Shown here one piece after another: positions 54,544 to 61,917 of a DNA stretch of 64,000 nucleotides. Origin of the DNA: Pseudoips prasinana (lineage: Eukaryota; Arthropoda; Insecta; Lepidoptera; Nolidae); contig OX621247.1 in the NCBI GenBank assembly GCA_951640165.1, forward strand, positions 36,864,001 to 36,928,000. The letters are read 5' to 3'. The notes under the pieces were generated by a model, which searched no databases, had not been told where the DNA came from, and saw only the letters and a program-made list of their open reading frames with translations. The translations under genes and the position numbers were made by a program. How positions within the stretch are numbered: position 1 is the stretch's first letter; every line of letters begins with the position of its first letter.

Positions 54544-54866
54544 CGGGCGACAGGCGCGGGGGCGCCTTCGCTCGCATTGCACAAATCACCACCATCGTCG
54601 GGCGGGAACGGCCGAGCACTCACGGTCGTTCCCGGGCCCCTCCACTTAGGGAGGGGCGTGCGGGCCCCGCTGTAAAGGCGGGCGGTCGTCGGCGGGGGAC
54701 TGGACGTAAAGGCTGTGCCGGTTTCCCAGTCCTCCTCCAAATAGACGATGCGGGAGTGCCGCTGGGTTATTTTAGTGGGTATGCCGGAGTAGCCGGAGAG
54801 TCCCACATAACCCGTCCATCCCCCAATGGGCGGGTATGCGTAACGCATTTTTTTCCCAGCGCAAAC
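54544..54866 (+). promoter_or_regulatory. 3' UTR of element 2
   Basis: Very close to the element 1 3' UTR, with the same stem-loops, including ATGCG-TAA-CGCAT just before the poly(A). It differs by a few substitutions, such as GTCGGCGGGGG for GTCGGTGGGGG. Confidence 0.85.
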
Positions 54867-54889
54867 AAAAAAAAAAAAAAAAAAAAAAA

Positions 54890-54903
54890 GGTTAGGTTAG
54901 GTT
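54890..54903 (+). repeat. 14-nt telomeric spacer, elements 2/3
   Basis: GGTTAGGTTAGGTT between the poly(A) of element 2 and the GGGGAACC start of element 3. Confidence 0.95.
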
Positions 54904-55055
54904 GGGGAACCACCCCACAGTGCTTGCGTCCACGTCGCGTTCCCCGGAAACGTCCCAGTTCTGACCACCGTAACGGAGTGGCAGACTGGGAACGGCTAAA
55001 GTGCACTGTGCATCGTAGCGATCTTATTGCCTGGAAGCTACGAACTTGAACGGAA
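54904..55055 (+). promoter_or_regulatory. 5' UTR of element 3
   Basis: The leader is 152 nt, the same length as in element 1 although substitutions and small indels separate the two. The CCCAGT...CAGACTGGG stem-loop is conserved at 54954-54990. Confidence 0.55.
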
Positions 55056-57170
55056 ATGCCTAAACCCGCGCGGGATGCCCTCGGGCATTTCAAAAAAAAA
55101 GGCCCTTCTCAGGGCCAAACCAAAGGCCCTTCTCAGGGCCAACCAAAAGGCCCTTCTCAGGGCCAACCAAAAGGCCCTTCTCAGGGCCAACGCGACGCGT
55201 CGGCGTCGAACGAAGGCAGAGCCTTCTACGGCGGGAGGGTGGGTGATATGTCGGACGACTCCGACATTGAGTCCATTGCCTCTGATGCCGATTCGATGAC
55301 GATCGATGATTGTCGATCGCGATCGGCATCAAGGAAGCGAAAGGACTTCCTGAAAGACGGGTCGGATGGATCCTCGACATCGGGCTCAACGAAGAAGCCT
55401 AATAAGAAGGCCCAAAAGACAATGGCGGACACCCACGATGTGGGTTTGGCAGACGCCCAGCGCCAGTTGAACTTGGCTCAGCGGGAGCGGCTCCAACAAG
55501 ACTTGGAGGAGCAGGTGGCGGCTAAAGAGGAACGGGCGCGCGTTGCCCGGGCCAAGTCCGGGTACGGGGCGTCCCGTATTCTGTACGCGGACCACTCCCT
55601 GGCTGAACTGAAGCGGATGGCCGTGGAGGACGAGGAGGTAATCGTCGAGGTTGCCACCAAGTCCTCCCACCTAAAAGGGACTTTTCAGAAGTCCCTTAAA
55701 TGCCGGGCCGCCAGCATGCGGGGCATCGTCGATGAGCTGGTGGACCGCAAGGCCAGTGACGAGTCGCGGCAACTGCAGGTGAAAGTGGATCGCCTGCAGT
55801 CTGAGGTAAGCCAGCTGCACCAAAAGCTGGCTGAAGCCACGGCCCGGCCATCCGAAGCTGAGCCCAGACCTGCGGCAGAGGGCCCCGCCCTCTCCTCCGG
55901 CCTTGAGGACATCCTCCGCAAGGTTATGGCGGAGGAGAGGGCGTTTGTTCGTTCCTGCCTGGCGGGAATAGAGGACCGGCTCCTGCCGGCGAAAGTCGTC
56001 CGACCGCCGCTTGCGGCGGACAGAAGGCGAGAGGAGCCGGTGCCTAGCTCCTCGAGGGAGGACGCCCTTCTCCCTTCCACCACCCCGACCAACCAGCAGG
56101 GCTGGATGAAGGTGGTCGGTAAGGGGAAGGGCAAGGGCAAAGGGACGGCAGCTGTCGTCCCTGCCGTTCCCGCCACCACCACTCCCAGCCAGTCGCAGCC
56201 GACTGGCAAAGGGAAAGGGAAGGGGAAGGGGAAGAGAACCCCTCCAGCCCCAGCCGTCCCCACCACCACCCCTGCTGGTCAGTCGACCGGCACGGGAAAG
56301 GGGAAAGGGAAGAGTTCCCCCCCAGCCGGTGCCAAGAGGAACCTGGTTCCTCCCAAAACCGCAGCCGTCGTGATGACGCTCACCGCGGAGGCTGCGGAGC
56401 GGGGCGAGACATACGCGTCCGTAATGTTGCGGGCGCGTGCCAATGCCGATCCAACCAAACTGGGGATCGGCAAAGTCTCGTGCCGCCGGACACAGGCTGG
56501 GGCTCGTATCTTCGAGTTCCCCGGTGCTGAGGGCGGGAAACACGCCGACCTCTTCGCAGCTAAGCTGCAAGAGGTCATTGCGGACGCGGCGAAGGTGGCC
56601 AGGCCGGTGAAGTCGGCGGCCATCGAGGTGACGGATCTGGACGACTCCGTCACCAAGGAGGAGGTGGTGGCAGCAGTCGCAGCCATTGGGGGCTGCGAAG
56701 TCGCAGCGGTGCAGGGCGGGGGCATCAGGCCCGGGCGCGGCGGCATGGGCACTATTCGCCTGGAGTGCCCAGTCGCCGCTGCCAAAGCCGTCCTCGAGAA
56801 GGGACGGCTCACCGTCGGGTTCAGCTCGGCGGCGGTCCGGGCCCTTGAGGTCCTGCCGTTGAGGTGTTACCGGTGCTTCGGCATCGGTCACACCCGGGCC
56901 CTCTGTCCGTCCAGTGTCGACAGGGCGGACAGCTGCTACCGCTGCGGCAAGGAGGGGCACAAAGCCGCCTCCTGCGAGGCCACCGCACCGCACTGCGCGG
57001 TGTGTGCCGCCAGTGGCCGCCCTGCGGGCCACATTATGAAGGGGAGGAATTGTATTCCTCCCCTTAAGAAGGGCAAAGTGCAGGCGCCGACCCGGCCTGT
57101 CGCTGCCACCGCCACCCCAGTAGCTGGGACCTCGGCGGCTGTGGAGGAGGAGAGTGCGATGTTCGATTAA
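55056..57170 (+). CDS. Element 3 ORF1: gag-like RNA-binding protein
   Basis: A 704-residue counterpart of the element 1 ORF1, starting with the same MPKPARDALGHF; upstream the frame differs from element 1, which fixes the ATG. From the N-terminus: four KGPSQGQ-type repeats, an acidic serine-rich stretch, basic patches, coiled-coil segments, Lys-Gly runs and the gag core. The zinc knuckles are C604/C607/H612/C617, C627/C630/H635/C640, and the looser C647/C650/H659/C666. Residues up to about 380 are clearly divergent from element 1 (for example SDDSDIESIASD for SDSDNESTASD), while the rest is almost unchanged. A run of nine or more A after the HF codons (near 55092-55100) could promote slippage, but the frame is intact. 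The stop overlaps ORF2 in TAATG. Confidence 0.9.
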   Translation: MPKPARDALGHFKKKGPSQGQTKGPSQGQPKGPSQGQPKGPSQGQRDASASNEGRAFYGGRVGDMSDDSDIESIASDADSMTIDDCRSRSASRKRKDFLKDGSDGSSTSGSTKKPNKKAQKTMADTHDVGLADAQRQLNLAQRERLQQDLEEQVAAKEERARVARAKSGYGASRILYADHSLAELKRMAVEDEEVIVEVATKSSHLKGTFQKSLKCRAASMRGIVDELVDRKASDESRQLQVKVDRLQSEVSQLHQKLAEATARPSEAEPRPAAEGPALSSGLEDILRKVMAEERAFVRSCLAGIEDRLLPAKVVRPPLAADRRREEPVPSSSREDALLPSTTPTNQQGWMKVVGKGKGKGKGTAAVVPAVPATTTPSQSQPTGKGKGKGKGKRTPPAPAVPTTTPAGQSTGTGKGKGKSSPPAGAKRNLVPPKTAAVVMTLTAEAAERGETYASVMLRARANADPTKLGIGKVSCRRTQAGARIFEFPGAEGGKHADLFAAKLQEVIADAAKVARPVKSAAIEVTDLDDSVTKEEVVAAVAAIGGCEVAAVQGGGIRPGRGGMGTIRLECPVAAAKAVLEKGRLTVGFSSAAVRALEVLPLRCYRCFGIGHTRALCPSSVDRADSCYRCGKEGHKAASCEATAPHCAVCAASGRPAGHIMKGRNCIPPLKKGKVQAPTRPVAATATPVAGTSAAVEEESAMFD
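55101..55188 (+). repeat. Four tandem 24-nt hairpin repeats (element 3 ORF1)
   Basis: GGCCCT-TCTC-AGGGCC units at 55101, 55125, 55149 and 55173 with the same 24-nt period and count as in element 1. The stem and loop bases are invariant, while the spacer between units varies (AAACCAAA, AACCAAAA). Confidence 0.9.
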
Positions 57171-57198
57171 TGGGTAGAGTCGAACATCGCATCCTCCA
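57142..57198 (+). promoter_or_regulatory. TAATG stop-start coupling site in a predicted hairpin (element 3)
   Basis: TAATG at 57168-57172. TGCGATG (57155-57161) pairs with CATCGCA (57185-57191), and TGGAGG (57142-57147) can pair with CCTCCA (57193-57198). Loop bases differ from element 1 (TTCGAT before AATG instead of ACCGAC) while the stems are unchanged. Confidence 0.75.
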
Positions 57199-60100
57199 GG
57201 CGAACACCAACCACTGCAGAGCGGCACAGGATCTGCTGATGCAGACTGTGGCCGAGTGGTTGGTGGACGTGGCGGTGGTCGCCGAGCCGTACTCGGTACC
57301 TGGCCGTTGGCTGGGTGATCGGGACGGCTTGGTGGCGTTGGTGTCGCGGCCTGCCACGGACTCCCCTCCCCTCTCGCTTTTAGAGAGGGGTCCGGGATAC
57401 GTGGCCGCCGCGTGGGGAGAAATAGCCCTGGTCGGGGTCTATTTCTCCCCAAACCGCCCTCTAAGGGACTTCGAGAACTTTCTCGAGGTCCTAACGGCAG
57501 TCGTCGGGAGGGCGGCACCACGTCAGGTCGTCATACTGGGCGACCTGAACGCCAAGGCGGTGGCCTGGGGCAACCCAGCGGCGTCCTGCAACGTCCGGGG
57601 GCACGCCGTCGAATTTTGGTCGGCTTCGTGCGGCGTGTCCCTCCTGAACAGGGGGGATGTTCACACGTGTGTGCGGCAACGGGGAGGGTCAGTGGTGGAC
57701 GTATCGTTCGCCACCCCCGTTCTAGCCGCCCGCGTCGTGAACTGGCGGGTGGAGATGGTGGAGACCCTGTCGGACCACCGATATGTGCGGTTCGACATCT
57801 CCACCCAGAGCCCGCGGGGGGGGGGGATGGCCCGCTCGGGCCAATCACCCTTCCCGCGGTGGGCTCTCACCCGCCTGGACCGGGAGTCAGCCCAGGAGGC
57901 GGCGTTCCTCGAGGACTGGCTCTCGCCCCCTGTGGAGGGCACGGACGTGGACGCCGCAGCGGTTCGGCTGCGGGGGTCCCTGACCGAGGTGTGCAACTCC
58001 AGCATGCCTCGGTCTCGCCGTCCGCCTCCCCGTCGCGCCGTTTATTGGTGGACGGTGGAGCTGGCGGGGCTCCGGGCCGCGTGCGTGGAGGCCAGGAGGG
58101 CCTACACGCGGAGTCGGCGGCGCACCAGCCGATGTCAGGCTGAGGAGGACCGCCTCTACGCCTCTTACCTAGAGGCAAAGACGGTCCTCAAGTCGGAAAT
58201 GTGCGCCGCCGAGGACTCGGCAAAGGCCGAGATGCTGGAGGGCCTCGACAGGGATCCGTTTGGGAGGCCGTATAAGCAGGCGCGGAGCCAGCTGCGCCCT
58301 TACGGTCCCCCACTAACGGAGACCCTAGAGCCGGCGTTGCTGGATGGGGTGGTCCGGTCACTGTTTCCGCGCAGGACCGAATTCACCCCACCAACGATGA
58401 ACCCCCCACTGGGGGGGGTGGTGGCTTCGCCGGAGGAGGAGGTCCCTCCAGTATCGGTGGAGGAACTTCGCGCGGGGGTTCTGTCCCTCCGCGCGAAGAA
58501 GACGGCCCCTGGACCGGATGGTGTCCCCGCACGGGTGGTGGCCATCGCGGCGTCCCTCATGGAGGAGAGGTTTCGGGACCTCTTCAGCGCGTGCCTGACG
58601 GCTGGGAGGTTCCCGAAGATCTGGAAGGAGGGGCAGCTTTGCCTGCTCCGGAAGGAGGGACGCCCGGTGGACTCCCCCTCGGCATACCGGCCCATCGTTC
58701 TGCTCGATGAGGTCGGTAAATTGTTCGAGGGGATCATCGCCACCCGGCTTAATAGCCAGTTGCGGGAGGTAGGGCCAGACCTGTCGGACGCCCAGTTCGG
58801 GTTTCGACAGGGGCGTTCGACGGTTGACGCGGTGGCCCTACTCAGGGGCCAAGTGCAGGAGGCGGTTAGAGCTGGGGACGGAGTGTTGGCGGTGTCGTTC
58901 GACATCGCAAACGCCTTCAACTCCGTGCCCCACTCGACCATATTGGAGGCACTCCGGTACCACGGAGTGCCCCAATATCTGCGAGTGATCCTGGCCAACT
59001 ACCTGGAGGACCGGGAGGTCCTCCTGGCGGACAGGACGGCCAGGATCAGGCGCTACGGCGCGGAGTCCGGTGTTCCACAAGGCTCGGTGCTAGGGCCCCT
59101 CTTGTGGAACATCGGATTCGATTGGCTCCTGCGGGGCACCCTCCTCCAGGGCACGAGTGTCATCTGCTACGCGGATGACACTCTCCTCGTTGCCCGGGGG
59201 AGGGACTTTCGGGAGGCGGCCTGTTTGGCCTCGGCTGGCGGATCCTTAGTGGCAGGTAGGATCCGCCAGCTTGGTTTGAGGGTAGCGCTGAACAAGACCG
59301 AGGCCGTGTTCTTTCACGGGCCTCGGCAGCGCTGCCCTCCTGACGCCCACATCGTGGTGGAGGGCGTCCGGATAGGGGTCGGGGCCCAGATGAAGTATCT
59401 GGGCCTCGTGCTGGATAGCAGGTGGCGCTTCGGCCCGCACTTCAGCGGGCTGTCGACGCGCCTGCTGAAAGCCGCGGACGCCCTCTCATGGCTCCTCCCA
59501 AACCTGGGAGGGCCGAAGGAGCGATGCCGGCGCCTCTATGCCGGCATCCTCAAGAGCATGGCCCTTTACGGGGCACCCATCTGGGCGGACTCCCTCCACA
59601 GGAGGGAGAATGCAACCGCCATCCGCAGGCCCCAACGGGCCATTGCACAGCGGGTGGCGAGGGCCTACCGCTCAGTGGGTTTTGCGGCGGCGTGCGCTCT
59701 GGCCGGCACCCCTCCCTGGGAATTGGAGGCATGGGTGCTCGCCAGAGTGTACGAATGGGCGGCGCGGCGTAGGGCGCTGGGTGAGCGCCCCGCCGCGCAA
59801 GAGCGGGATGCCGTGCGGCGGGAGGCGAGGGACGCCATCGTCCAACACTGGACACGGGACCTCGCCTCCGCCACCTTTGGACGCCGGACGCTGGACGCGC
59901 TCGGTCCAGTCCTGCGGGACTGGCTCGAGCGCCCCCACGGTTTCCTCTCTTTCCGTCTGGTGCAGGTGTTGTCCGGGCATGGCTGCTTCGGAACGCACCT
60001 GCATCGGATCCAGAGGGAGGAAACCCCGGCGTGCCACGATTGTGGAGCCGCGGAGGACACGGCGCAGCACACCCTCGAGGTGTGCCCAGCCTGGGCTGAG

Positions 60101-60346
60101 CTGCGCCGTGCCCTGACAGATGTGGTCGGGCAGGACCTCTCACTTCCCAGTGTGGTCAACTCCATGCTGGGGAGTGGGGAGGCCTGGGCGGCAGTTGCCT
60201 CCTTTTGCGAGAATGTCATGTCGCAAAAGGAGGCGGCGGAGCGCGCGCGGGAGGACGATCCTCTCGCGCCGCCGCTCCGCAGGCGAAGAAGGGGTGGGAG
60301 ACGGCGGTTGTACGATCGTCGCCTCCCTCCTTCTGGTGGTGATTAG
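57170..60346 (+). CDS. Element 3 ORF2: endonuclease-reverse transcriptase
   Basis: A 1058-residue homologue of the element 1 ORF2, about 97% similar by eye. The endonuclease motifs (LQANTNH, AEPY, GDLNAK, SDHR), the RT motifs (FDIANAF, GVPQGSVLGP, YADD) and the C-terminal CX2CX8HX4C are all present. The two extra residues come from a longer G run near 57816-57830 (SPRGGGMARSG for SPRGMARSG), an in-frame +6 expansion between the endonuclease and RT domains that leaves the frame open. It is expected to nick the TTAGG strand and prime cDNA synthesis there. Confidence 0.95.
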   Translation: MGRVEHRILQANTNHCRAAQDLLMQTVAEWLVDVAVVAEPYSVPGRWLGDRDGLVALVSRPATDSPPLSLLERGPGYVAAAWGEIALVGVYFSPNRPLRDFENFLEVLTAVVGRAAPRQVVILGDLNAKAVAWGNPAASCNVRGHAVEFWSASCGVSLLNRGDVHTCVRQRGGSVVDVSFATPVLAARVVNWRVEMVETLSDHRYVRFDISTQSPRGGGMARSGQSPFPRWALTRLDRESAQEAAFLEDWLSPPVEGTDVDAAAVRLRGSLTEVCNSSMPRSRRPPPRRAVYWWTVELAGLRAACVEARRAYTRSRRRTSRCQAEEDRLYASYLEAKTVLKSEMCAAEDSAKAEMLEGLDRDPFGRPYKQARSQLRPYGPPLTETLEPALLDGVVRSLFPRRTEFTPPTMNPPLGGVVASPEEEVPPVSVEELRAGVLSLRAKKTAPGPDGVPARVVAIAASLMEERFRDLFSACLTAGRFPKIWKEGQLCLLRKEGRPVDSPSAYRPIVLLDEVGKLFEGIIATRLNSQLREVGPDLSDAQFGFRQGRSTVDAVALLRGQVQEAVRAGDGVLAVSFDIANAFNSVPHSTILEALRYHGVPQYLRVILANYLEDREVLLADRTARIRRYGAESGVPQGSVLGPLLWNIGFDWLLRGTLLQGTSVICYADDTLLVARGRDFREAACLASAGGSLVAGRIRQLGLRVALNKTEAVFFHGPRQRCPPDAHIVVEGVRIGVGAQMKYLGLVLDSRWRFGPHFSGLSTRLLKAADALSWLLPNLGGPKERCRRLYAGILKSMALYGAPIWADSLHRRENATAIRRPQRAIAQRVARAYRSVGFAAACALAGTPPWELEAWVLARVYEWAARRRALGERPAAQERDAVRREARDAIVQHWTRDLASATFGRRTLDALGPVLRDWLERPHGFLSFRLVQVLSGHGCFGTHLHRIQREETPACHDCGAAEDTAQHTLEVCPAWAELRRALTDVVGQDLSLPSVVNSMLGSGEAWAAVASFCENVMSQKEAAERAREDDPLAPPLRRRRRGGRRRLYDRRLPPSGGD
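59234..59270 (+). repeat. 12-bp perfect inverted repeat in the RT region (element 3)
   Basis: GCTGGCGGATCC and GGATCCGCCAGC flank a 13-nt loop, identical to the structure in element 1. Confidence 0.9.
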
Positions 60347-60667
60347 CGGGCGACAGGCGCGGGGGCGCCTTCGCTCGCATTGCAGTAATCACCACCCTCG
60401 TCGGGCGGGAACGGCCTAGCACTCGTGGTCGTTCCCGGGCCCCTCCACTTAGGAAGGGGCGTGTGGGCCCCGCTGTAAAGGCGGGCGGTCGTCGGTGGGG
60501 GACTGGACGTAAAGGCTGTGCCGGTTTCCCAGTCCCCCTCCAAACAGACGATGCGGGAGTGCCGCTGGGTTATTTTAGTGGGTATGCCGGAGTAGCCGGA
60601 GAGTCCCACATAACCCGTCCATCCCCCAATGGGCGGGTATGCGTAACGCATTTTTTCCCAGCGCAAA

Positions 60668-60668
<1 letters not shown>
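60347..60668 (+). promoter_or_regulatory. 3' UTR of element 3
   Basis: Carries the same stem-loops as element 1. Diagnostic differences are CCTAGCACTCGTGG, AGGAAGGGGCGTGTGGG and CAGTCCCCCTCCAAACAG. The last of these is shared only with element 4, which matters for the origin of element 4. Confidence 0.85.
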
Positions 60669-60703
<35 letters not shown>

Positions 60704-60705
<2 letters not shown>

Positions 60706-60717
60706 TTAGGTTAGGTT
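60704..60717 (+). repeat. 14-nt telomeric spacer, elements 3/4
   Basis: GGTTAGGTTAGGTT directly after the 35-nt poly(A) of element 3. Confidence 0.95.
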
Positions 60718-60718
60718 G

Positions 60719-60949
60719 ACCGATGTAGTCGGGTTAGACCTCTCACTTCCCGGTGTGGTGAACTCCATGCTGGGGAGTGAGGAGGCTTGGGCGGCGGTTG
60801 CCTCCTTTTGCGAGAATGTCATGTCGCAAAAGGAGGCGGCGGAGCGCGCGCGGGAGGATGATCCTCTCGCGCCGCCGCTCCGCAGGCGGAGAAGGGGTGG
60901 GAGACGGCGGTTGTACGATCGTCGCCTCCCTCCTTCTGGTGGTGATTAG
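60719..60949 (+). pseudogene. Element 4 ORF2 fragment (last ~76 codons)
   Basis: In frame with the end of ORF2 (TDVVGLDLSLPGVV to the normal stop), corresponding to residues from about 981 of 1056. It lies C-terminal to the zinc motif, so no catalytic or binding motif remains. The apparent TTG start is telomeric TT plus the first G of the fragment. Confidence 0.9.
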
Positions 60950-61270
60950 CGGGCGACAGGCGCGGGGGCGCCTTCGCTCGCATTGCACCAATCACCACCC
61001 TCGTCGGGCGGGAACGGCCGAGCACTCACGGTCGTTCCCGGGTCCCTCCACTAAGGGAGGGGCGTGCGGGCCCCGCTGTAAAGGCGGGCGGTCGTCGGTG
61101 GGGGACTGGACGTAAAGGCTGTGCCGGTTTCCCAGTCCCCCTCCAAACAGACGATGCGGGAGTGCCGCTGGGTTATTTTAGTGGGTATGCCGGAGTAGCC
61201 GGAGAGTCCCACATAACCCGTCCATCCCCCAATGGGCGGGTATGCGTAACGCATTTTTTCCCAGCGCAAA

Positions 61271-61271
<1 letters not shown>
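60950..61271 (+). promoter_or_regulatory. 3' UTR of element 4
   Basis: Chimeric: element 5 type up to at least 61067 (GGCGTGCGGG) and element 3 type from 61138 (CAGTCCCCC). The stem-loops before the poly(A) are intact. Confidence 0.85.
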
Positions 61272-61310
<39 letters not shown>

Positions 61311-61312
<2 letters not shown>

Positions 61313-61324
61313 TTAGGTTAGGTT
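61311..61324 (+). repeat. 14-nt telomeric spacer, elements 4/5
   Basis: GGTTAGGTTAGGTT, identical to the spacer in front of element 4. Confidence 0.95.
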
Positions 61325-61325
61325 G

Positions 61326-61556
61326 ACCGATGTAGTCGGGTTAGACCTCTCACTTCCCGGTGTGGTGAACTCCATGCTGGGGAGTGAGGAGGCTTGGGCG
61401 GCGGTTGCCTCCTTTTGCGAGAATGTCATGTCGCAAAAGGAGGCGGCGGAGCGCGCGCGGGAGGATGATCCTCTCGCGCCGCCGCTCCGCAGGCGGAGAA
61501 GGGGTGGGAGACGGCGGTTGTACGATCGTCGCCTCCCTCCTTCTGGTGGTGATTAG
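61326..61556 (+). pseudogene. Element 5 ORF2 fragment (last ~76 codons)
   Basis: Same sequence as the element 4 fragment; open to the normal stop, without start or functional motif. It is a remnant of 5' truncation. Confidence 0.9.
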
Positions 61557-61878
61557 CGGGCGACAGGCGCGGGGGCGCCTTCGCTCGCATTGCACCAATC
61601 ACCACCCTCGTCGGGCGGGAACGGCCGAGCACTCACGGTCGTTCCCGGGTCCCTCCACTAAGGGAGGGGCGTGCGGGCCCCGCTGTAAAGGCGGGCGGTC
61701 GTCGGTGGGGGACTGGACGTAAAGGCTGTGCCGGTTTCCCAGTCCTCCTCCAAATAGACGATGCGGGAGTGCCGCTGGGTTATTTTAGTGGGTATGCCGG
61801 AATAGCCGGAGAGTCCCACATAACCCGTCCATCCCCCAATGGGCGGGTATGCGTAACGCATTTTTTCCCAGCGCAAAC
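61557..61878 (+). promoter_or_regulatory. 3' UTR of element 5
   Basis: Complete, with the usual stem-loops; ATGCG-TAA-CGCAT precedes the poly(A). GGAATAGCC replaces GGAGTAGCC, which slightly alters the loop of the GTGGG/CCCAC hairpin. Confidence 0.85.
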
Positions 61879-61896
61879 AAAAAAAAAAAAAAAAAA

Positions 61897-61915
61897 GGTT
61901 AGGTTAGGTTAGGTT
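61897..61915 (+). repeat. 19-nt telomeric spacer, elements 5/6
   Basis: GGTTAGGTTAGGTTAGGTT: one TTAGG unit longer than the other inter-element spacers, but in the same phase (begins GG after poly(A), ends TT). Confidence 0.95.
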
Positions 61916-61917
61916 CA

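Larger units (their letters stand above)
53468..54889 (+). mobile_element. Element 2: 5'-truncated copy
   Basis: A 1422-bp copy in the same orientation, lacking the 5' UTR, ORF1, endonuclease and catalytic RT core. It begins TTGGATTGAGG, corresponding to 52033 of element 1, right after the 12-bp inverted repeat. It keeps the 3' UTR and a 23-nt poly(A) (54867-54889). Its 5' bases match element 6 (GGATTGAGGGTGGCG) and not elements 1 and 3 (GGTTTGAGGGTAGCG), so it came from a different source copy. Confidence 0.95.
54904..60703 (+). mobile_element. Element 3: second full-length SART-like retrotransposon
   Basis: A 5800-bp complete copy with a 152-nt 5' UTR, both ORFs open and a 35-nt poly(A) (60669-60703). 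Against element 1 it is mosaic: the 5' half of ORF1 differs at many positions, whereas the 3' half of ORF1 and most of ORF2 are nearly identical. The flanks are GGTTAGGTT on the left and (A)GGTTAGG on the right, as in element 1. It may be autonomous. Confidence 0.95.
60718..61310 (+). mobile_element. Element 4: short 5'-truncated copy, recombinant
   Basis: A 593-bp copy keeping only the last 76 or so codons of ORF2, the 3' UTR and a 39-nt poly(A) (61272-61310). From 60718 to about 61137 it is identical to element 5, including the 5' junction. After that it carries the element 3 variants (CCCCCTCCAAACAG) and a long poly(A) like that of element 3. It is best explained as the product of unequal crossing-over between the tails of elements 3 and 5. 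Confidence 0.9.
61325..61896 (+). mobile_element. Element 5: short 5'-truncated copy
   Basis: A 572-bp copy with the same 5' truncation point and flank as element 4 (GGTT then GACCGATG). It has a short 18-nt poly(A) (61879-61896). Its tail has CAGTCCTCCTCC and a private GGAATAGCC. It is the likely parent of the 5' part of element 4. Confidence 0.92.

Noticed and set aside
60718..61896. Elements 4 and 5 as two independent insertions
   Set aside because: Sharing the same truncation base, flank and over 400 identical bases by chance is very unlikely; duplication by unequal exchange fits all markers.
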